A stretch of 8,794 bases of DNA from Clostridiales bacterium (GTDB taxonomy: Bacteria > Bacillota > Clostridia > Oscillospirales > CAG-272). A program made the translations under genes and the position numbers. Positions 1 to 5,485 of this stretch are shown here, one piece after another; position 1 is the stretch's first letter; every line of letters starts with the position of its first letter. The notes below the pieces were generated by a model. It worked only from the letters and a program-made list of their open reading frames with translations. It did no database searches and was not told the origin of the DNA. The stretch is taken from the NCBI GenBank assembly GCA_004554105.1, contig SFNW01000077.1, positions 1 to 8,794 on the forward strand. Direction: 5' to 3'.

Positions 1-1277
1 TCCCATACGCCCTTGATATACTCGGCAACGGCGGTCTCGCATTCATTCTGTCTGTAGGAGACGCTAAAGCTGCCGCTGCTGACGCCCGCTTCGGCAAGCA
101 GTGCCTTTGCGCCGTCAAGATCGCCCGCGGTATTCAGCACGCCGCCGTGTACCTTGCGGAAGGTCTTGCCCGAGGTCGCGTCAAAGACGGTATTGGCAAT
201 CAAACCGGTTGCGGGGTCTGCATAGACGAGAAGGTCGGCAATCGTCTGACGGTCAATCGCCATCGAAAGTGCTTTGCGGACTCTTGCGTCGGCAAACAAC
301 TTGTTTTCGGTATTAAAGAGGTAGGAATAGGTCGAATTTGCGTCGGTGACGTGCGCCTTGCTCTTCAACTCGGCGCGTTTAGCGAGCGGAACGTCGCCCA
401 TGTAGAGGAAGTCCTCCTCCGACTCAAACGCGGCGTAGATTGCATCGAGGTCATCGGCATAAGCGCGCTGACCCTGCGGTTTGTCCTCTTCTTTGATAAA
501 GGTGACGAGAATGCGATAGGGCTTGACGTAGCGGTCAAGCTTATCCTCCTCGGTATCGCGATAGTAATAGGTGTTGCGCTCGATGCGCATGGTGTTGTCC
601 TCGCGGTCAATCGACTTGATAACGAACGGACCGTTGGAGACCAGCGTCGCGTGTCTGCGCGACCAGTAACGCAGATTGCCCGCAACCGATTCCTCGCGAA
701 GCGGCACGAGCGAAAGGCTTGCGAGATTCTTCTGGAAGTTCTCGTAGTCGATTTTTTCCTCAAAGGTGATTTCAAGGAGGTATGTATCCAGCGCCACAAC
801 GCCGAGGTCGTCAATCGAGGCGTCGCCCGCCTTGACCTTGCGCGCGTTCTTGACGTCGTAGAGGAGTGCCGCCGCCGTGCTCTCGGTCGTGCATTCCATG
901 ATGCGCTTCCATGCAAAAACAAAGTCGTCCGCAGTCAGTGCGCGGCCGTCCGACCATTTGGTCTTTTTAATGGAAATCTGCATTTTATACTCGCGGTCGA
1001 TCTCGTTTTCGAGAATCGTGACCTTATCGGCAAGCGCCTTGACGAGGTTGCCCTTTTCGTCGAGGCGGAACAGCCCCTCGTAGAGCAGACCGAGAATTTT
1101 CACCGCAGACTCGTCGGTTACGTCGAGACCCGGGTCAAACGCATATATATCGCCCGTGATGTAGGCGTGGAAAATATCACCCTTGTCCTCGCTGTCCATG
1201 GAAATCGAGCCGTTGCAGGACGCAAGCGGCAGGGCGACGGTAAGCAGACATAACAGAAGTGCAAGCACTCTTTTCAT
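1..1277 (-). CDS. ABC transporter substrate-binding lipoprotein, family 5 (peptide/OppA-like), 3' end cut by window edge
   Basis: This is the extracellular binding component of an ABC importer, probably for oligopeptides. Reading the minus strand from ATG 1277-1275 gives 425 residues with no stop before the left edge. Residues 1-21 form a lipoprotein signal peptide: basic MKR, a hydrophobic stretch, then lipobox LASC with the lipidated Cys at 21. The SBP_bac_5 signature follows: LLYEGLF near 64-70, then KWSDGRALTADDF at 107-119, and VRKALSMAIDR at 333-343. Family members usually have about 500-600 residues, so the missing C-terminus is expected and not a truncation of the gene. GGAGGA (1293-1288) lies 10 bases before the start, and a sigma-A promoter lies further upstream. 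The permease and ATPase partners are not in the window and may follow to the left. Peptide specificity is inferred from the family; nickel, sugar or other oligomer binding is possible. Confidence 0.93.
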   Translation of the reverse strand, partial: MKRVLALLLCLLTVALPLASCNGSISMDSEDKGDIFHAYITGDIYAFDPGLDVTDESAVKILGLLYEGLFRLDEKGNLVKALADKVTILENEIDREYKMQISIKKTKWSDGRALTADDFVFAWKRIMECTTESTAAALLYDVKNARKVKAGDASIDDLGVVALDTYLLEITFEEKIDYENFQKNLASLSLVPLREESVAGNLRYWSRRHATLVSNGPFVIKSIDREDNTMRIERNTYYYRDTEEDKLDRYVKPYRILVTFIKEEDKPQGQRAYADDLDAIYAAFESEEDFLYMGDVPLAKRAELKSKAHVTDANSTYSYLFNTENKLFADARVRKALSMAIDRQTIADLLVYADPATGLIANTVFDATSGKTFRKVHGGVLNTAGDLDGAKALLAEAGVSSGSFSVSYRQNECETAVAEYIKGVW

Positions 1278-1334
1278 TTCTAATCGGTCCTCCGAAATCA
1301 ACTGATGGTACGATTACATAAAATCGCTTTTTTA

Positions 1335-1363
1335 ATTATATCATTAGTTATGAGGTTAATCAA
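1335..1363 (-). promoter_or_regulatory. sigma-A promoter of the substrate-binding protein gene
   Basis: On the minus strand, TTGATT (1363-1358) and a perfect TATAAT (1340-1335) are separated by exactly 17 bases. It lies in an AT-rich stretch about 60 bases upstream of the start codon at 1277 and points at that gene. Confidence 0.8.
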
Positions 1364-1469
1364 TGCAAAATTTTTTAATTCTGAAACATTGGATATTCTG
1401 CACAATTCGATTTTTTGATTTTCGTCAAATTTTACAATCGGTTTTTTCTCCATGTGACAGGTTGCCCCA

Positions 1470-1497
1470 AAATACAGACGACGTTTTGACTATAATA
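1470..1497 (+). promoter_or_regulatory. possible gpr promoter (-10-like TATAATA)
   Basis: TATAATA at 1491-1497 lies about 60 bases before the gpr start. There is no good sigma-A -35 at 16-18 bases. The hexamer could instead be the -10 of a forespore sigma (F/G-type, CATnnTA-like), with AAATA at 1470-1474 as a poor -35. Forespore control is expected because gpr of Bacillus is transcribed by sigma-F/sigma-G, but the match here is weak. A small hairpin (CCGCA 1506-1510, TGCGG 1516-1520) sits in the presumed leader. Confidence 0.3.
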
Positions 1498-1555
1498 CGA
1501 ATAAGCCGCATGCTTTGCGGGAACAATCCAAAGAAAACGAAAAGCGAGTGAGCAA

Positions 1556-2452
1556 ATGGCGAAATACAGTATCCGAACCGACCTTGCCTGCGAATCCGAA
1601 GCGGTACACGACGCGGGCAAAAACGGCACCGAATATACCGAGGAGGAACGCGGCGGCTTCCGCGTGGCGAAGCTGACCGTGCAAAACGAGGTCGGCGAAC
1701 GCGCGACCGGCAAGCGGCGCGGCACCTATGTCACGATTTTTTCGGCGCTGCTCTGCGACGAGGGCGAAGAGCGGCTTGACGCGCTTGCCGCGCTTGTCGC
1801 GGAGCAAATCGGCGCGCTTGCAAAGAATCTGCTTTCCGGCGAGCCGCGCTGCGTCCTCGTCGCGGGCCTCGGCAATCGCGAAATCACCGCCGACTGCATC
1901 GGGCCGAAGACGGTCGACAAGCTGACCGTGACGCGGCATATCCGTGCGCACGACGAGGCGCTGTTCAACCGTTTCTGCCGCGTGCCGCTCTGCGCCATCG
2001 CCCCCGGCGTTCTCGGACAGACCGGCATCGAAACCGCCGAACTGCTCGGCGGCGTCCTCGACTGCGCAAAGCCCGATCTCGTCATCGCGGTCGACGCGCT
2101 TGCGGCACGGTCGGTCAAGCGGCTCGGCGCAACCGTGCAGATTTCGGACGCGGGCATTTTCCCGGGCAGCGGTATCGGCAATCGCCGCAGCGAAATCAGC
2201 CGCGACTCGCTCGGCGTGCCGGTCATCGCGCTCGGCGTGCCGACCGTGGTCAACTCCGCGACACTGGTCTACGACGCACTGCAAAGCGCGGGCTACGGCG
2301 AAGTCGACGGCAAAATCGAAAAGGTGCTGCACGAGGGCGAGAGCTTTTTCGTCTCCCCGCGGCAGAGCGACCGCATCAGCGAAAGCGTGTCCGACCTGTT
2401 TGCGGACGCAATCGACCGCCTGTATCTCTACGGAAAGGAAGAAACAACATGA
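1556..2452 (+). CDS. gpr: GPR endopeptidase (spore germination protease)
   Basis: GPR cleaves the small acid-soluble proteins that coat spore DNA, starting their breakdown at germination. It is made in the forespore as an inactive zymogen. The 298-residue product has family blocks throughout: YSIRTDLA (4-11), GLGN (104-107) followed by DCIGP, APGVLGQTGIET (149-160), DALAAR (180-185), SDAGIFPGSGIGNRR (198-211) and VIALGVPTVV (223-232). GPR is an unusual aspartic protease; by alignment of these blocks with Bacillus megaterium GPR, D113 and D180 correspond to its D127 and D193. The zymogen is processed in Bacillus within RTD/LA, which would here remove only nine residues. At 298 residues it is shorter than Bacillus GPR (about 370). 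The ribosome site is weak (GAGTGAG just upstream). The stop overlaps the next gene's start (ATGA at 2449-2452), so gpr and spoIIP are co-transcribed. Confidence 0.96.
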   Translation: MAKYSIRTDLACESEAVHDAGKNGTEYTEEERGGFRVAKLTVQNEVGERATGKRRGTYVTIFSALLCDEGEERLDALAALVAEQIGALAKNLLSGEPRCVLVAGLGNREITADCIGPKTVDKLTVTRHIRAHDEALFNRFCRVPLCAIAPGVLGQTGIETAELLGGVLDCAKPDLVIAVDALAARSVKRLGATVQISDAGIFPGSGIGNRRSEISRDSLGVPVIALGVPTVVNSATLVYDALQSAGYGEVDGKIEKVLHEGESFFVSPRQSDRISESVSDLFADAIDRLYLYGKEETT

Positions 2453-3729
2453 CAACAGCCGAACGGGCTTTGATTGAGGAAGACCGCTTATCGCCGTCGG
2501 ACGCCGCCGCAGCGCCGTCCGACGCGAATCATTCGTTTACCGACGCCCCCGTGCGCCGCTCGCCGCCGCGCCGCGCACTGCTGCAAAACGCGCTCTGCCT
2601 CGTCTGCGCGCTGGCGGCGCTTGCCGTGCTCTTTCTCTGTGCGCTCGACGAGCTGGACGAAATCCGCAGCCGCGGGCTGCTGAATTACATCACCGAAAGC
2701 CTGCTCACCGTCTCGGATGGCGACAGTCTATCGCTCGGCAACCGCATGAGCGCGGCGGCGTTCGGCGCGACGGAAAACGGTGCGGCAGACAATTCGGACG
2801 GCAGCGTTTCTGCAGGGCTTGTCGCGCCGATTCCCCTGCCCCGCGTCTACTACATACCGAAAGAGGAAATCGCAAAAGGCATCTACATCGAGCGGGAAAA
2901 ACTCGAAAAGAAGATTTTCGAGCTTTACGCCTTCGACTATGCCAAAGTGCCGAGCGGAAAGTACGCGATTCTGCCGACCGACCTTTCGGCAAAGAGCGCG
3001 ACCGACTTAAAGAACGACACTTCCTATCATATAGACATGAACGAGGTCGCCGCCGCGGCAATGCAGCTTGCGCCGGAGACGGTAACCGACGAGCCGCTCG
3101 TCCTCATCGTCCACACGCACGGCACCGAAGCCTTTTCAAAAGAGGGCGCGACCTGCTACGGTGAGGACGAAAGCGGACCGCGCAGCACCGACACGTCGCA
3201 AAACGTCGTCGCCGTCGGCAGAGCGCTCTGCGAGGCGTTAAACAAGGCGGGCATTCCGACGCTGCAATGCGAGACAATGCACGACAAGGACTCCTACATT
3301 GACGCCTACGAGCGAAGTGCCGAGTCGATTGCCGCCTACCTTGAAAAGTATCCGTCGATTCGCTATGTCTTTGACGTACACCGCGATTCGCTGATTCGCA
3401 ACGACCGCGTCAAGCTCCGCCCTGTTACGCTGCACGACGGCGAGCCATGCGCACAGCTGATGATGCTGGTCGGCTCGGACGAAAAGGGCGCGGGCAGTTA
3501 CGACTGGCAGGGCAACCTCACGCTTGCCGAAGCAATTCAACAAAAGTTGACCGAGGACACACTCGGCGTCGCACGGCAGCTCTGTCTGCGCGGCGCGTCC
3601 TACAACCAGCAGCTCGCCGCGCACGGTCTGCTGCTCGAAATCGGAAGCTGCGGCAATTCGCTCTCCGAAGCCGAAGCCGCCGCGCGCGTTTTCGCCGACG
3701 CCTTTGCCGAGGTGCTGAAAGGAGAGTAG
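2449..3729 (+). CDS. spoIIP: stage II sporulation protein P (membrane-anchored peptidoglycan hydrolase)
   Basis: SpoIIP cuts septal and lateral peptidoglycan during engulfment, working with SpoIID and SpoIIM at the leading edge of the engulfing membrane; its known activities are amidase and endopeptidase. The 426-residue product has a Pro/Ala/Arg-rich cytoplasmic N-terminus (1-42), one membrane helix (about 45-66), a low-complexity linker to about 125, then the extracytoplasmic catalytic domain. Family motifs are complete: LIVHTHGTE with H222 and H224, FDVHRDS with H311, LMMLVGSD at 337-344, YNQQL at 385-389 and LLLEIGSCGNS with E397. The two histidine motifs and the late Glu match the metal/catalytic set of the family. 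The start overlaps the gpr stop as ATGA, leaving no space for its own promoter between the genes. The gpr-spoIIP order is conserved in Bacilli and Clostridia, which supports both calls. Confidence 0.96.
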   Translation: MTTAERALIEEDRLSPSDAAAAPSDANHSFTDAPVRRSPPRRALLQNALCLVCALAALAVLFLCALDELDEIRSRGLLNYITESLLTVSDGDSLSLGNRMSAAAFGATENGAADNSDGSVSAGLVAPIPLPRVYYIPKEEIAKGIYIEREKLEKKIFELYAFDYAKVPSGKYAILPTDLSAKSATDLKNDTSYHIDMNEVAAAAMQLAPETVTDEPLVLIVHTHGTEAFSKEGATCYGEDESGPRSTDTSQNVVAVGRALCEALNKAGIPTLQCETMHDKDSYIDAYERSAESIAAYLEKYPSIRYVFDVHRDSLIRNDRVKLRPVTLHDGEPCAQLMMLVGSDEKGAGSYDWQGNLTLAEAIQQKLTEDTLGVARQLCLRGASYNQQLAAHGLLLEIGSCGNSLSEAEAAARVFADAFAEVLKGE

Positions 3730-3751
3730 GAAAGATAGAAATGGCAGGAAT

Positions 3752-3770
3752 TGCGGGGCGCCGCCCCGCA
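3752..3770. repeat. GC-rich inverted repeat (8-bp arms)
   Basis: TGCGGGGC (3752-3759) and GCCCCGCA (3763-3770) are perfect complements around a 3-base loop, starting 22 bases after the spoIIP stop. It is the first of a series of hairpins in this gap and can compete with the next one, because its right arm includes GCCCC. Confidence 0.8.
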
Positions 3771-3791
3771 CCCCGCATAAGGGGCTTTTTT
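3763..3791 (+). terminator. candidate terminator of gpr-spoIIP
   Basis: GCCCC (3763-3767) can pair with GGGGC (3781-3785), which is followed immediately by six T (3786-3791). That gives a short GC stem and a U-tract in the correct direction after spoIIP. The 13-base loop and overlap with two stronger inverted repeats make the actual fold uncertain. Confidence 0.45.
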
Positions 3792-3809
3792 GTAAAAAAG
3801 CCCCTTATG
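3776..3809. repeat. perfect 16-bp inverted repeat with 2-base spacer
   Basis: CATAAGGGGCTTTTTT (3776-3791) is followed by GT and then its exact reverse complement (3794-3809). It is nearly a perfect 34-base palindrome. It could act as a bidirectional terminator through its T-runs or be a copy of a dispersed palindromic repeat. It does not encode anything. Confidence 0.85.
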
Positions 3810-3839
3810 AATCCGCAAAAAACTTCATAATAAAAGAAA

Positions 3840-3871
3840 AAGCAGCTGAACGGTATTTCGTACAGCTGCTT
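3840..3871. repeat. hairpin with AGCAGCTG arms
   Basis: AGCAGCTG (3841-3848) pairs with CAGCTGCT (3863-3870), extended by A3840/T3871. Inside, ACG (3850-3852) pairs with CGT (3859-3861) across one A/A mismatch, leaving loop GTATTT. There is no T-run after it on the plus strand; on the minus strand it is followed by a short T-rich stretch. Confidence 0.7.
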
Positions 3872-3890
3872 CAGGCGCCGTTTCTCTTGC

Positions 3891-3907
3891 CTCCCTCAAG
3901 GAGGGAG
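3891..3907. repeat. short inverted repeat CTCCCTC/GAGGGAG
   Basis: CTCCCTC (3891-3897) and GAGGGAG (3901-3907) flank AAG. This purine/pyrimidine-rich hairpin is of a kind I associate with dispersed intergenic repeats of GC-rich clostridia; that association is from memory and was not checked. Confidence 0.6.
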
Positions 3908-3923
3908 CCTTGTTTTTCAACAA

Positions 3924-3965
3924 AAAGCCGCTGCATAGGCAATTCCGTGCAGCGGCTTTATTTTT
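3924..3965. terminator. bidirectional intrinsic terminator between spoIIP and the 4037-4321 gene
   Basis: A perfect 12-bp stem, AAAGCCGCTGCA (3924-3935) with TGCAGCGGCTTT (3948-3959), has a 12-base loop. On the plus strand it is followed by ATTTTTAT. On the minus strand the stem ends in a T-run (TTTTTGTTG), so it can also stop the convergent 4037-4321 transcript. Placement between converging genes fits a shared terminator. Confidence 0.75.
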
Positions 3966-4010
3966 ATATTTCGTAGGGGCAGGCGTCCTCACGGGCGCGG
4001 CGTCAATGGC
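3966..4010. other. GTAGGGGC-type intergenic repeat fragment
   Basis: TTTCGTAGGGGCAGGCGTCC begins at 3969 and is followed by a GC-rich tract (GGGCGCGGCGTC, 3993-4004). I recall GTAGGGGC-led elements with this look as common in intergenic DNA of Oscillospiraceae. No coding frame with a ribosome site covers it. It is part of the gene-free stretch 3730-4036, which otherwise holds only the hairpins listed separately. Confidence 0.35.
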
Positions 4011-4036
4011 ACTCCGTCGCACATTGTAAAATGGTT

Positions 4037-4321
4037 TTATTCCTCGAAATGCGCGACCAGTCCGGCGCACGCAATCACAAGGCAAAGCGTAACGCCCGCC
4101 GCAACCGAAACCGTGCCGCATTCCATGCCGCCGATCAAGCCGAAAACGACAACGAAGCTGGCAACAGTCGCCGCGACCTGCAAGCCGCGCAGCGTAACCC
4201 GCTCGCAAACCGTCAGATAAATCGCGCGAAACAGGCGAAGCAGCACATCGGCGACCGATGCCGACCGATTTTTTCTCGCGCTGACATTTCCCTTGTAACC
4301 GTATGCGTTGTATGCGTTCAT
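4037..4321 (-). CDS. small two-helix membrane protein, function unknown
   Basis: I do not recognise this 94-residue protein. The N-terminus (1-20) is polar and Tyr/Asn-rich, starting with a repeated NAY; residues 23-42 look like an amphipathic segment; two hydrophobic helices span about 47-65 and 71-91; the end is HFEE. Two helices joined by a short turn (GGMECG) suggest a helical hairpin with both ends in the cytoplasm. The gene is supported by a strong ribosome site (GGAGGA 8 bases before the ATG) and by a near-consensus promoter at 4362-4390. It is divergent from the HTH-S24 repressor, and its promoter contains the same palindrome as the repressor promoter, so it is probably repressed by that protein and released on self-cleavage. 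The large overlapping plus-strand frame has no such signals. Confidence 0.78.
   Translation of the reverse strand: MNAYNAYGYKGNVSARKNRSASVADVLLRLFRAIYLTVCERVTLRGLQVAATVASFVVVFGLIGGMECGTVSVAAGVTLCLVIACAGLVAHFEE
4301..4318. repeat. 9-bp tandem duplication at the start of the small membrane protein gene
   Basis: GTATGCGTT occurs twice in a row (4301-4309, 4310-4318). On the coding (minus) strand this gives the repeated NAY near the N-terminus. It keeps the frame and is probably a slippage duplication. Confidence 0.8.
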
Positions 4322-4361
4322 TTTACGTTCCTCCGTAATCTTTCGGCTCTTTCGTGTCTAC

Positions 4362-4390
4362 ATATTAACACCATTTTTGGAAAATGTCAA
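4362..4390 (-). promoter_or_regulatory. sigma-A promoter of the small membrane protein gene
   Basis: On the minus strand, a perfect TTGACA (4390-4385) is followed after 17 bases by TAATAT (4367-4362). The start codon is about 40 bases further on. The spacer and the edge of the -35 are occupied by a palindrome described separately. Confidence 0.85.
4372..4386. promoter_or_regulatory. candidate repressor operator O1 in the leftward promoter
   Basis: CATTTTTGGAAAATG is a palindrome with 6-base arms (CATTTT/AAAATG) around TGG. It covers the spacer and part of the -35 of the leftward promoter. Almost the same sequence lies in the rightward promoter, which suggests a common regulator, most simply the adjacent HTH-S24 protein. 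Confidence 0.5.
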
Positions 4391-4408
4391 TACATTTTTT
4401 CAAAAAAA

Positions 4409-4445
4409 TTTCCTATTTTGAAAAATATTTTATCCGTTTAGGAAA
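4409..4445. promoter_or_regulatory. wide inverted repeat TTTCCTA/TAGGAAA between the divergent promoters
   Basis: Seven-base arms (4409-4415 and 4439-4445) are perfectly complementary with a 23-base AT-rich centre. Each arm carries a GGAAA half-site related to the GGAAAA core of the two promoter palindromes. It may be an additional operator bringing two dimers together, but AT-rich DNA makes chance matches more likely. Confidence 0.35.
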
Positions 4446-4462
4446 AAATAGAGAAAAAAGTA

Positions 4463-4491
4463 TTTACATTTCGGAAAATGCGTGTTATAAT
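4463..4491 (+). promoter_or_regulatory. sigma-A promoter of the HTH-S24 repressor gene
   Basis: TTTACA (4463-4468) and a perfect TATAAT (4486-4491) are 17 bases apart. The repressor start codon is about 60 bases downstream. Confidence 0.85.
4467..4480. promoter_or_regulatory. candidate repressor operator O2 in the rightward promoter
   Basis: CATTTCGGAAAATG has 5-base arms and matches the O1 palindrome except for one missing central base and the T/C change in the centre. It lies in the spacer between -35 and -10, where a bound repressor would block RNA polymerase, implying autoregulation. Confidence 0.5.
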
Positions 4492-4550
4492 CGAATCAAC
4501 AAGAAATTTGCTTTGTTTTACTGTAAAAATATGTAAATTGAGGTTTGTTT

Positions 4551-5342
4551 ATGAGTTTTTCCGAACGGGTCAAACTGCTGAAAAAGGAAAAGGGGATCAC
4601 AAACGAAGCGCTCGCCGAGGCGACGGGTATTCCGCTCGGCACGCTCGGCAAGCTGCTCTCGGGTTACACCGAAGAGCCGAAGCTGTCGACCGCCGTGGCG
4701 ATTGCCGACGCGCTCGGGTGCAGTCTCGAATACCTCGCCACCGGCAAGCCGGAAGAGCTGCGGCTTGATGAGAGCGAGACCATGCTGATTACGCGCTACC
4801 GCGCACTCGACGCGCACGGCGTCCGCGTGTGCGACTATATTATAGGAGAAGAATATATGCGCTCGTGTGAAAGTGCGAGAAATGTCGTGGCGGAAGTTCC
4901 CGCCGACATTTTCCGTCAGAATGCCAAGCGCAGAAGCCCGAAGAAGCAGCCGGAGGAGGTCGCCGCCGTCATGCGTCGGATTCCGCTCTTTGCCGACCGC
5001 GTTTCCGCTGGTCTCGGTATGCACCTCGACTCGAACGACTCGACCGAAATCAGCATTGTTGACAATCCCAAGACACGGAACGCCGACTTCGCCCTGCGCG
5101 TCTCGGGCGACTCGATGGAGCCGCGCTTTAGTGACGGCGACATTCTTCTCGTCTCAAACTCTGCCGAGGTCGGCGTAGGCGAGCTCGGCATCTTCATCTG
5201 CGACGGCGAGGGCTACTTCAAGCAGTTCGGCGGCGACCGTCTCGTTTCGCTCAATCCGCGTTACGCGCCGATTCCGCTCTCCTCGTTCGGCTCGTTCTCC
5301 TGCCGCGGCAAGGTGCTCGGCACCCTGCGGCATAAACATTAA
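4551..5342 (+). CDS. XRE-family HTH repressor with LexA-like S24 self-cleaving domain
   Basis: This is a two-domain transcription repressor of the phage CI/LexA/HdiR type. Residues 4-61 form an XRE helix-turn-helix (LAEATGIPLGTLGKLLSG recognisable at 21-38). A linker of about 80 residues leads to the S24 peptidase domain. The likely self-cleavage bond is A153-G154 (SAGLG); the nucleophile is S188 in SGDSMEP and the general-base Lys is K224 in GYFKQF. Spacings of 35 and 36 residues agree closely with LexA (Ala84-Gly85, Ser119, Lys156). All parts needed for damage-induced inactivation are therefore present. ATG 4551 is chosen because TGAGG (4539-4543) stands 7 bases before it; an in-frame TTG at 4545 is too close to that site. 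No phage genes surround it, so it is probably a chromosomal regulator controlling itself and the divergent membrane protein gene. Confidence 0.93.
   Translation: MSFSERVKLLKKEKGITNEALAEATGIPLGTLGKLLSGYTEEPKLSTAVAIADALGCSLEYLATGKPEELRLDESETMLITRYRALDAHGVRVCDYIIGEEYMRSCESARNVVAEVPADIFRQNAKRRSPKKQPEEVAAVMRRIPLFADRVSAGLGMHLDSNDSTEISIVDNPKTRNADFALRVSGDSMEPRFSDGDILLVSNSAEVGVGELGIFICDGEGYFKQFGGDRLVSLNPRYAPIPLSSFGSFSCRGKVLGTLRHKH
4844..4859 (+). promoter_or_regulatory. internal ribosome site and in-frame ATG within the repressor gene
   Basis: AGGAGA (4844-4849), 7 bases, then ATG (4857-4859), which is codon 103 of the repressor frame. The stretch is strikingly AT-rich for this gene (codons for DYIIGEEYM). 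Initiation here would give a 161-residue protein with the whole S24 domain and no HTH. This is a sequence-level possibility only. Confidence 0.35.
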
Positions 5343-5368
5343 AACTCTCCGAAAAAGCGGGTTTTCTG

Positions 5369-5397
5369 TTGCGTCATGCCGCGGCGTATGCTATACT
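5369..5397 (+). promoter_or_regulatory. promoter of the pantothenate kinase-HAD operon
   Basis: TTGCGT (5369-5374), 17 bases, TATACT (5392-5397), with an extended -10 TG one base before the hexamer (TGCTATACT). The transcript would have a leader of roughly 75-80 bases before the TTG start. It begins 27 bases after the repressor stop, so the two downstream genes need not depend on the repressor promoter. Confidence 0.65.
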
Positions 5398-5470
5398 TAT
5401 GATGTATGGTTTGTCCCACATGGGGCAGCCGCTTCAGCACAGCGCGGGCGCACACCGCTCGCATGATTTA

Positions 5471-5485
5471 AGGAGGAATACCTTG
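5471..5485 (+). promoter_or_regulatory. ribosome site fixing the TTG start of the pantothenate kinase
   Basis: A perfect AGGAGG (5471-5476) lies 6 bases before TTG 5483-5485. The frame is open further upstream to an ATG at 5369, but that ATG has no ribosome site, overlaps the promoter -35, and would add 38 residues with no family similarity before the conserved TIGIDIGGSTTK. Confidence 0.85.

Noticed and set aside
147..1253. Long plus-strand open frame of 368 codons opposite the substrate-binding protein gene
   Set aside because: It lies wholly antisense to a protein with a perfect lipoprotein signal and family motifs. Its product has no recognisable domain and it has no ribosome site or promoter; long antisense frames are expected in GC-rich genes.
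1419..1429. Spo0A-box-like TTTTCGTCAAA upstream of gpr
   Set aside because: It differs from the box core (TTCGACA on this strand) at one of seven positions. A single imperfect site in AT-rich DNA is not enough, and gpr is normally under forespore sigma factors.
1363..1551. 62-codon plus-strand frame between the binding-protein promoter and gpr
   Set aside because: No ribosome site, it crosses the promoter regions, and the composition is that of AT-rich intergenic DNA.
1490..2455. Minus-strand open frame of 321 codons opposite gpr
   Set aside because: It is the antisense shadow of gpr, whose motifs are unambiguous; no start signals.
4031..4441. Plus-strand 136-codon frame over the small membrane protein gene
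   Set aside because: No ribosome site, it runs against the strong leftward promoter and ribosome site, and it ends in the AT-rich promoter region.
4551..5342. Prophage origin of the HTH-S24 repressor
   Set aside because: No integrase, structural or lysis genes or attachment-site repeats are present in the window, and codon use matches the neighbouring chromosomal genes.
5341..5365. Possible terminator after the repressor gene (AAAAC...CCG...CGG...GTTTT)
   Set aside because: Only three GC pairs plus an A/T stem interrupted by a 3-base bulge, and no clean T-run; read-through into the coaW operon cannot be excluded.
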